Positions 35,735 through 42,578 of a stretch of DNA of 64,000 bases are shown piece after piece (within the stretch, counting starts at the first letter, position 1; each line of letters begins with the position of its first letter). The notes under the pieces were generated by a model. The model was not told the origin of the DNA. It worked only from the letters and a program-made list of their open reading frames with translations, and did not search any database. The stretch comes from Microbulbifer guangxiensis (GTDB lineage Bacteria; Pseudomonadota; Gammaproteobacteria; Pseudomonadales; Cellvibrionaceae). The stretch spans positions 62,001-126,000 of the forward strand of contig NZ_JAJSAQ010000003.1 in assembly GCF_021729075.1 (NCBI RefSeq). Direction: 5' to 3'. Position numbers and translations under genes: made by a program.

Positions 35735-36816
35735 GCAGCTGCCTCCTCTCGACTACCGGCAGTGTGGTTATGAGTGCTGTCATCGCCGTTGGCGGCCTTG
35801 GCTTCCGGCTCACTCTCGGTTGCGGCTTCATCTGCGGCCTTGTCTTCCTGTTCGATGGGGATATCGAACAGCGACGGGGTCTTGGCCACGAATTCGTCCA
35901 GCGGCACCGGCGAGCGGACCAGCATGTCCTTGTGTTTGATCTCGGTGCTGATCTGCGGAATGCCGTCGAACTCCGCCATGTTGCCTACCTGCTCCAGCAG
36001 TGTCAGGCCGAGGAACCCCCAGGGCAGGATCACTGCGGCGGCCAGGCGCCACTTGGGGGTGATGTTCGTCGCCAGATAGATGGCGGACCACAGCATGGCC
36101 GGCAGTAACATGGCCAGGATGGCCACATTGATGATCTCCACCAGGTTGCCCATGGCGAAGTTGTAGTCCAGGAAGGTACTGAACCATTCCCAGCCGGCAA
36201 AGATCAGCGCACCCAGCGCGGCGATCGCCAGCTGGGTGAAAAACATGGATTCGTGGTGTACCACCCGCCCGATCAGCGCCCAGGCGCCGGCGTACACCAG
36301 CAGGCCGAAGATGCTGCCGAAGAATATATTGATGGCGCCGGTCCAGCGGAACTCTTCCGCCGTGCCCAGGTAGGCGATCAACAGGGTCAGCAGCCCTGCC
36401 AGCACCAGCAGGGAGACGGCCTTGACCGGGCTCGCCAGCCGCGAAAACAGGTTTTCCAGCGAGTGCAGCGGCACTGCTTCGTCCATGGGCTCCTCGGTAT
36501 CCACGAGGCGGAAATGGGTGCGACCCAGCTGGATCTCGTCGCCGGACACGATACGGCGCTCGCTAACCTCGCCGGCCTCCACCCCGGTCTCGCGCTGGTT
36601 GCGCATCAGCTGGGTGCCGTTGACCGAATTCCTGTCCCGCAGCAGGTAACCGCCATCCTCGCTGCGGACGATCTCCACATGGTGGGCATCCGCGTGCACG
36701 TCTTCGAGAATGGCGTCGTTGTCGTAGCCGCGGCCGATGGTGAAGCGGTCGCCGTCCATGCGATAGCGGGTCTGTACCCGCTGGGCGCGGTTCAGCTCTT
36801 CGATGATCAGTGCCAT
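35731..36816 (-). CDS. FHA-domain membrane protein
   Basis: A 361-residue protein. The FHA domain occupies about residues 20-105, with FTIGRGYDND, HHVEIVRS and LRDRNSVNGTQL, which bind phosphothreonine. After it come about five or six hydrophobic segments between residues 128 and 285 (AVSLLVLAGLLTLLIAYLG, INIFFGSIFGLLVYAGAWAL, QLAIAALGALIFAGWEW and others). The acidic, alanine-rich tail is probably cytoplasmic. It overlaps the upstream protease gene by 10 bases and hisC by 4, so the three are one operon. A partner kinase could be one of those at 42.6-47.9 kb; that is inference. Confidence 0.8.
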   Translation of the reverse strand: MALIIEELNRAQRVQTRYRMDGDRFTIGRGYDNDAILEDVHADAHHVEIVRSEDGGYLLRDRNSVNGTQLMRNQRETGVEAGEVSERRIVSGDEIQLGRTHFRLVDTEEPMDEAVPLHSLENLFSRLASPVKAVSLLVLAGLLTLLIAYLGTAEEFRWTGAINIFFGSIFGLLVYAGAWALIGRVVHHESMFFTQLAIAALGALIFAGWEWFSTFLDYNFAMGNLVEIINVAILAMLLPAMLWSAIYLATNITPKWRLAAAVILPWGFLGLTLLEQVGNMAEFDGIPQISTEIKHKDMLVRSPVPLDEFVAKTPSLFDIPIEQEDKAADEAATESEPEAKAANGDDSTHNHTAGSREEAAA

Positions 36817-38096
36817 TGGATCTCGCTCGTGAACTTCTCAGAGAATGCGGCGGCGGATTCCTTGGTGAACCCGGACAGCGTGAAATGGCTCACCAGTGCC
36901 CGGTCTTCCTTGTCGACACTGAGGCTCAGGTAGAACACGTCGTACAGGTCCGGGAATTCCTTGTAGCGGCGCACGCAGTAGCTGGTGCGGGCGACGATGG
37001 GGGTGCTCTTTTCGCCGTTCTCGCCGGCCGTGCGCGGTTGTTCTGTGAAGGCCTGGCGGCACTTGAATTCGGTGACGTCATCCTCGCCCGCGTCGTTGCC
37101 TGGGGCGAAGCGGCTCATCTGGTCTTCGTAATAGTTGTAGAAGCGGGCCGGCAGCAGGTCTTCCTCCGCCTCCAGCCAGAAAAATTCATACTCGATGCGG
37201 CCGGTGTTGAAGGTCTCGGAGAGGTACACCACATCCTGGCCGGTGCAGCCTTTGTCGATACGGGTCACCGGGTTGTCGTCACCCTCCTGGGTATTGCCCC
37301 AGCACTGGATGGCGGGGACGATCTCGCCCACCACTTCGGCGTCTCCCAGCGGGCGCAGTTTCCACTCCGCTTTCAGGACCTGGTCGATGATCTCCTGCTG
37401 GTTCTGCAGCAGCTGCTCGTGGGTCACCTGTTGCAGGTTCTTGGCCTTGCCCTCGATGCCCAGGTGCTGGCGCAGTTTCGCCAGCTTTTCCACCGGCACC
37501 AGGAAACTCACCTGGTTTCCGGCCGTGGCCACATTGATGCCCACTACGTTGCCGGCAGAATTGATTACCGGGCCGCCGCTCATGCCGGGGTTGATGGAGC
37601 CGGCGAAATGGATGCGGTCGTAAAAGCTGCCACTGGCAATACCGTTGTAGGTGCCGGGGATCAGGGTCATGCCCAGGTCCAGCGGGTTGCCCAGGGCGAA
37701 GATGGTCTCGCCCTTGCGCGGGGTTTCTTCAGCGAGGATCAGGTACTGGTTGCCGGGCTTGTCCATGCGCAGGATGGCCAGATCGTTGATGACGTCGATA
37801 TCCAGCAGGCTCAGGCTGCCTTCGACCCCATCCACGGACAGGTATTCCAGCCGGTATTTTTCCGGTTCGCTCACGGCGTCCGCGACCACGTGGTAATTGG
37901 TGGCCACGAGACCATCGGCGGAAATCTGGAAACCGGAGCCGAGGCCGGCCTTGGAATTGGAGGATTTTTCGATCAGGCGGATCTGGTAGAGGGCGCCGCG
38001 GTAATCGCTATAGAGCTGTTCGTAGCTCTGCGCCATGGCGAAGCCGGGAATACAACACAACAACAGGGCCAGCAGGCGGGCGCGAAGGTTCGGCAT
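36807..38096 (-). CDS. Exported S1C (HtrA-like) serine protease
   Basis: A 429-residue protein with a signal peptide (to about residue 22). The trypsin-like domain has H69 in ATNYHVV, D105 in INDLAILR and S173 in NPGMSGGPVIN, a complete catalytic triad of the DegP/HtrA type. No PDZ domain is recognised. The C-terminal 220 residues instead are an uncharacterised region with several cysteines (QCWGNTQ, KGCTGQD, EFKCRQAF, SYCVRRY), possibly disulfide-bonded. The stop overlaps the FHA gene start by 10 bases. The pairing of exported protease and cytoplasmic FHA sensor suggests an envelope-signalling unit. Confidence 0.82.
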   Translation of the reverse strand: MPNLRARLLALLLCCIPGFAMAQSYEQLYSDYRGALYQIRLIEKSSNSKAGLGSGFQISADGLVATNYHVVADAVSEPEKYRLEYLSVDGVEGSLSLLDIDVINDLAILRMDKPGNQYLILAEETPRKGETIFALGNPLDLGMTLIPGTYNGIASGSFYDRIHFAGSINPGMSGGPVINSAGNVVGINVATAGNQVSFLVPVEKLAKLRQHLGIEGKAKNLQQVTHEQLLQNQQEIIDQVLKAEWKLRPLGDAEVVGEIVPAIQCWGNTQEGDDNPVTRIDKGCTGQDVVYLSETFNTGRIEYEFFWLEAEEDLLPARFYNYYEDQMSRFAPGNDAGEDDVTEFKCRQAFTEQPRTAGENGEKSTPIVARTSYCVRRYKEFPDLYDVFYLSLSVDKEDRALVSHFTLSGFTKESAAAFSEKFTSEIQWH

Positions 38097-38405
38097 TGGC
38101 TTTGTTTAAATTATGGGCAGAAAGGCTTTGATCTTACGGGATAAGGGCAGGCGCAACAAGCTTCGCCCCGGCGCCCGCGCGAGACCATTTTATCTTTGCT
38201 TTGTGCTCCGCCAGACCGCACTGACTGCGTGCGGCGGCGGTAATGCGTGCACAAGTAAGTTAGTCCAGAGTGGGCCGGCTTGCCTGTCAATTGTACCTGG
38301 TCGCCGACGAGTGGCAGCGATTGCCACCGGGGTGGTGAGTGAGTCTTTGCTGTGGGTATATCCGGAAAGCGACTTAACGATGCAGGCGTGAGAATCATCC
38401 AGCAT
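38097..38405. other. Spacer upstream of the S1C protease gene
   Basis: No gene is supported; a plus-strand frame of about 90 codons here has no recognisable features. The promoter of the protease operon is probably within this stretch, though no confident hexamers were found. Confidence 0.35.
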
Positions 38406-39479
38406 CGTCATACCGGCGAAGGCCGGTGTCCAGTAAGTTTCGCACAGGACCCGGAGCAGAATCGAACCGCCGCAGCATCTGGACCCCGGCCTGCGCCGGG
38501 GTGACGACGGACTCAATAAACCACCTCACTCGTCATACTGGCGGAGGCCGGTATCCAGAGGGTGTGGCACAGGACCCGGCGTAGAGTTGAACCGCCGCAG
38601 TCAATGGACCCCGGCCTGTAACAGGTTGACGACGGACTCAATAAACCACCTCACTCGTCATACCGGCGCAGGCCGGTATCCAGAGGGTGTGGCACAGGGT
38701 CCGGTGCAGAGTCGAACCTTCGCAGCACCTAGACCCCTGCCTGCGCCGGGGTGACGACGGTCTCAATAAACCACCTCACTCGTCATACCGGCGAAGGCCG
38801 GTATCCAGAGGGTGTGGCACAGGGTCCGGTGCAGCGTCGAACCTTCGCAGCACCTGGACCCCTGCCTGCGCCGGGGTGACGACGGTCTCAATAAACCACC
38901 TCACTCGTCATACCGGCTGAGGCCGGTATCCAGAGGGTGTGGCACAGGACCCGGTGCAGAGTTGAACCTTCGCAGCACCTGGACCCCGGCCTGCGCCGGG
39001 GTGACGACGGTCTCAATAGACGACCTCACTCGTCATACCGGCGCAGGCCGGTATCCAGCGGGAGTGGCACAAGGCCCGGTGCAGCGTCGAACCGCCGTGG
39101 CACCTGGACCCCGGCCTGCGCCGGGGTGACGAAGGAGAGGCAGTGCACTTTGTCGTGCAAGTGATTATTTACTTATGCCGTCATACCGGCGCAGGCCGGT
39201 ATCCAGAGGTTGTGGCACAGGACCTGGTGCCAAGTCGAACCTTCGCAGCACCTGGACCCCGGCCTGCGCCGGGGTGACGAAGGAGAGGCAGTGCCCTTTG
39301 TCGTGCAAGTGATTATTTACTTATGCCGTCATGCCGGCGCAGGCCGGTATCCAGTGGGTGTGGCACAGGAGCCGGTGCAGCGTCGAACCGCCGTGGCAAC
39401 TGGACCCCGGCCTGCGCCGGGGTGACGACGGACTCAATAAACCACCTCACTCATCATGCCGGCGAAGGCCGGTATCCAG
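38406..39479. repeat. Palindromic repeat array 2 (125- and 148-bp units)
   Basis: Nine core palindromes of the form CATACCGGCG.AGGCCGGTAT start at 38409, 38534, 38659, 38784, 38909, 39034, 39182, 39330 and 39455. Six spacings are exactly 125 bp and two exactly 148 bp. Each unit also holds the inverse partner CTGGACCCCGGCCTGCGCCG and a conserved GGTGTGGCACAGG.CC segment. The two unit sizes differ in the linker: GGTCTCAATAAACCACCTCA in the short units, and a longer GAGAGGCAGTGC...TTATTTAC linker in the long units. Units are nearly identical, indicating recent tandem duplication. Confidence 0.92.
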
Positions 39480-39510
39480 TGAGCAGGGCGCTGCGCCTGC
39501 AAGTAAGCAC

Positions 39511-41295
39511 TCACAAATAATCCGCCACCCGCGGAAAATGCCGCGCCACGCGCTCGTGCACTTCCAGATAAAAACGCGCAAAAATTTCGTCCGCCTCCCG
39601 CGGCCCCATAAAGCCGCTGCTGAAATGTGGGCTCACCGGGTCCAGGTGCAGCTTGGCGCAGCTGATCAGGTGCGCTACCAGCTGCGCCATGTCCTCGTCA
39701 CCGACAGAAATGCGCAGCGTGGTGGGGTAGATATCCGCTGCGCGCTGGTCCTCAGGCGAGAGTTCCGAGTGGGAGGTCAGCGCCGGACAAAGCACCATGG
39801 TGTTGGTCTGCCCCAGACTCACCATCTGGCCGAAGGCCGGCTCCAGTGCATCGAAAAAGCGCTTAAAGGCATCGGTGGGAATCTGCGCCGCCTCCATGTC
39901 GATGGTGAACAGCGGCACCGGCAATTTGAACCGCAGCAGTTTTTCCCGCAGTGGCGCATTGGTGTCGGTCTCCAGCGCGTGGCTGTTGACACGGATCTTG
40001 CTGTGGCTGGCGAGGAAGTGGCTCAGGCACAGGGTGTTGATGCACTTCTTCAGCATACGCATTTCCAGCGTGCGCATGCCTTCATGCACCTGCCAGGCCT
40101 TGTCCGCGTCCAGAAACGCGCCCTTGATGTAATACACATCCCAGAACAGGCACTGGCTCCAATCGAGCCCCTGCACGGTATCGCCCTTGGGGATAAACAT
40201 GCGGTGCACCGGGCCGATTACCACGCCGGCAGTAGCGGTGCCGCCACCGTCGATATCCTTGGTGTAGGAGTGCACGACAAAGTCCGGCCGTCGGTTGCGG
40301 TCGGTGCGTCGCAGTGGCTGGTGCAGGTAGGGGGTGGCGAGGGTGGAGTCCAGCATCACCAGCAGTTCGTGGTCGTGGGCGATGGTGCAGATGTCGGGCA
40401 CATCCAGCATGGTGCCGTGGGGGTTGCAGGGGGACTCGATATACACGTGCATGCGCGCGCCATTGGCCAGCGTATCCCGGTGCATGTGGCGGGCGGCGTC
40501 CAGGCACTGCTGGAAGTCCTCGCCGGTGATGCCGTCGAACCAGACGAGGGTAATCCCCAGTTTGTCAGAGCGGGCATAGTGGTCGCACAGCAGCTGGTGC
40601 ACGCCGCCATAGATATGGCGGGAGACGATCAGGATATCGCCCCGGCACAGCTGGTTGGCCAGCAGGGCGTCGATGGCGGCCATGCCGGAATTGAAATTCC
40701 ACGCCAGGTATTCCCCCGCATACGGGCCGCACTCCAGCGTGACCATGGCGTTGGCCAGCGCAATGGAAGTGGGGTTCAGCAGGCGCGAGTAGATATCGTG
40801 GCTGGGTTCGCGGCCGCGGAAGGCGTCGTCGATCCATTCGGTGCAGGCATAGATATAGGTGGCGGTGCGGGCGATCACCGGGGTGGCGGCAAAGATCGCG
40901 GGGATATTGTCGAACAGCGGGTAGCCGCCCCGTGTCGTTGCGTTGAAATCCTCTTCGCCCTGTAGCGCGCGGAAGCTCGCTCGCAATGGCCCCTGCAGGT
41001 CGTGCAGCATCTTCGCCAGCTGGAAGCTCATAAAGCGCTTGGCGTTGAAATAGGCGATGCGGTCGTTGCAATCGAGGCCTTTCAGCAGTTCGGCGCTGCG
41101 GACGCAGAGTTCCGCCAGGCTGCCCTGGGCGCGGTACAGCTGTTGCGCCGCGTCCTGCAACAGGGCGCCGTGGTCGCTTTCCGGCGCGATGCCGAAGTGG
41201 CGCAGCTGCTCATAGGCGAGCTCGGCCATGCTGGTGGCCTGGGAGCTGTTGCGTCTTGGGGAGAGGCGTTTGGCGTCGTCGATGGGATCGGTCAT
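39511..41295 (-). CDS. Long Cys/Met-metabolism-type PLP enzyme
   Basis: A 594-residue protein whose central and C-terminal parts resemble the gamma-family PLP enzymes (cystathionine synthase/lyase group). Features are WNFNSGMAAIDALLANQLCRGD, a substrate/PLP-contact region YIESPCNPHGTMLDVPDI, and the lysine motif VVHSYTKDIDGGGTATAGVVIG with K near 346. Ordinary members have about 400 residues; here about 150 extra N-terminal residues contain a helical region (YEQLRHFGIAPESDHGALL). The reaction cannot be assigned. ATG 41295 follows GCGAGG; the frame further upstream runs into repeat copy B and is not coding. The neighbouring genes give no pathway clue. Confidence 0.75.
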   Translation of the reverse strand: MTDPIDDAKRLSPRRNSSQATSMAELAYEQLRHFGIAPESDHGALLQDAAQQLYRAQGSLAELCVRSAELLKGLDCNDRIAYFNAKRFMSFQLAKMLHDLQGPLRASFRALQGEEDFNATTRGGYPLFDNIPAIFAATPVIARTATYIYACTEWIDDAFRGREPSHDIYSRLLNPTSIALANAMVTLECGPYAGEYLAWNFNSGMAAIDALLANQLCRGDILIVSRHIYGGVHQLLCDHYARSDKLGITLVWFDGITGEDFQQCLDAARHMHRDTLANGARMHVYIESPCNPHGTMLDVPDICTIAHDHELLVMLDSTLATPYLHQPLRRTDRNRRPDFVVHSYTKDIDGGGTATAGVVIGPVHRMFIPKGDTVQGLDWSQCLFWDVYYIKGAFLDADKAWQVHEGMRTLEMRMLKKCINTLCLSHFLASHSKIRVNSHALETDTNAPLREKLLRFKLPVPLFTIDMEAAQIPTDAFKRFFDALEPAFGQMVSLGQTNTMVLCPALTSHSELSPEDQRAADIYPTTLRISVGDEDMAQLVAHLISCAKLHLDPVSPHFSSGFMGPREADEIFARFYLEVHERVARHFPRVADYL

Positions 41296-41430
41296 GGCCT
41301 CGCTGTCCGTGCTGCTTGGGATCAGGCAGTGAATGTCCTTCCTTTTGTTATAGCTGGCTGAGTTCCTTTCGCGGGTGTCTCTTGGTTCTGAATTACTTGA
41401 GGAGCGGCATTTGTTTGGAGATGAGGGGCG

Positions 41431-41534
41431 GCAGGGCGCAGGGGCGGGTATTTCGAAACGCTGTGAATACATCCCTGTACGCTCCGGCGGCGACGTCCTG
41501 TCGCCGACGGTTCGAAATACCCGCCCCAGCGCCC
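41431..41534. repeat. Nested-hairpin intergenic repeat, copy B (inverted)
   Basis: The outer arms hold GGGGCGGGTATTTCGAA and TTCGAAATACCCGCCCC. The interior carries, in reverse orientation to copy A, CTGTGAATACATCCCTGTAC, and the inner hairpin is GGCGGCGAC/GTCGCCGAC at 41485-41510. It lies just upstream of the PLP enzyme gene. Confidence 0.85.
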
Positions 41535-42113
41535 GGCCTTCGCATTGGGCGCTGTGGCTTTATGCGTGCTGCATTGGATGAGAGCGGTTGTGTGTAATGG
41601 CGTGTAATGGCGTGTGATCGACCTGTAATGGCTCCATCCGTAAAGTACACATCGAGGTTGAGGAGCGGGCAGCGTAGGGGGTTTACGCGGTGCCCCGGCA
41701 GGATGCCACTCCTCAACGTTTTTCCGAAGGACCGGAATCCTGTGCACCCAGTGGCACAGCTCGGTAAAGGAAAAAGGATTCAGCGCAAGCTGGATCGCCA
41801 GGCCGGCCCGGCAACCACAGAGCCCAAGCTGCCGGCGTTATGGGGAAGGGCCTGGCGGGGGCAAGGAGGCTCCATTTCGCTCTTGATAGTGTTGTTGTAA
41901 CCGTCGATGGCTGGGACCATCATTTACGGCCGGCAGTCAGGCTACTGACTGCCGGTTTTTTTATGAATTTGTGATGGAGTTCCGGTCACGGTTGGCATTA
42001 TCCTATCCAGCGCGCATTTCCACCGGGGTCTTGGGGGCGCCGGTAAATGAGAACAACAATGCCCTGCGCGGTATTCAGGGAAACAATGACCAGAAGATTT
42101 CCAGGAGTGGAAT
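41535..42113. other. Long leader region before the 154-residue protein gene
   Basis: No protein gene is convincing; a plus-strand frame at 41607-41900 has no family features. A complete terminator at 41930-41962 implies a transcript that ends before the next gene, so a small RNA or regulatory leader may occupy about 41650-41960. A G-rich region at 42030-42060 and TATCCT near 42001 could be promoter parts for the gene at 42114. Confidence 0.35.
41930..41962 (+). terminator. Strong orphan terminator
   Basis: CCGGCAGTCAG-GCTA-CTGACTGCCGG is an 11-bp perfect stem followed by seven Ts. No coding gene ends upstream on this strand. Confidence 0.88.
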
Positions 42114-42578
42114 ATGACAGACGTAGCAACCGCTTACACCGTACCGGAACAGCAGGATGTAACCTTCAACTTCACCCTCAAGCCCACCGGCGCTGACCAG
42201 CAGTGGGAGTTCAAGGATAAGAACAGCGGTGAGGCCATCGAGACCATCCACATCATTTTCGAAGGCGCCAAGGCAAATCCAGAAAATTCCGGCAAGGCCA
42301 CGCTGGTCGTTGAGCTGATCGGTACCGAGCTGGTCTTTGCGGATCACCAGAAGATCGGCGGCAATGACGATGGCATGGAGACCTATGACGAAGTGAATGG
42401 TGGTCTGGGTGCGATCAAGAAAGCCAAGAAGATGAACGGCAGTCCGCAGTTCCTCGAGATTGACCTGAAGGCCAATAAGCAGACCGCCAATGGCTTCTCA
42501 TTCAAGTGGGCCGCTCAAGATGCTACTGGAGCTGTCGTGTTGTCGGCAGACCCTACCATGGCCGTGAGGCCAGTCTAA
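42114..42578 (+). CDS. Small acidic protein of unknown function (possibly DP-EP-like)
   Basis: A 154-residue soluble protein with no signal peptide or membrane segment and an alternating beta-strand look (VTFNFTLKPTGADQQWEF, KATLVVELIGTELVFADH, FLEIDLKANKQT). The ribosome site AGGAGTGGA before ATG 42114 is good and codon use is like the genome's. The C-terminal ADPTMAVRPV has an Asp-Pro pair reminiscent of the DP-EP (DUF1888) family, in which self-cleavage at Asp-Pro is described; this is a tentative resemblance. It ends exactly where the convergent kinase gene ends, with no spacer. Function unknown. Confidence 0.6.
   Translation: MTDVATAYTVPEQQDVTFNFTLKPTGADQQWEFKDKNSGEAIETIHIIFEGAKANPENSGKATLVVELIGTELVFADHQKIGGNDDGMETYDEVNGGLGAIKKAKKMNGSPQFLEIDLKANKQTANGFSFKWAAQDATGAVVLSADPTMAVRPV

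Noticed and set aside
38113-38391. 92-codon gene upstream of the protease operon
   Set aside because: Product has no recognisable domain and mixed composition; it overlaps the expected promoter region.
38406-39479. CRISPR array
   Set aside because: Repeats are palindromic pairs with 125- or 148-bp periods and the sequences between them are nearly identical, not unique spacers; no cas gene is present.
41607-41900. 97-codon plus-strand gene
   Set aside because: Basic, compositionally odd product without a ribosome site or family match; the region is better explained as a leader or small RNA.
41700-41960. Cobalamin or cyclic-di-GMP riboswitch
   Set aside because: Short pieces such as GCCACT and CGCAAGC recall these elements, but the required order of conserved blocks is absent.
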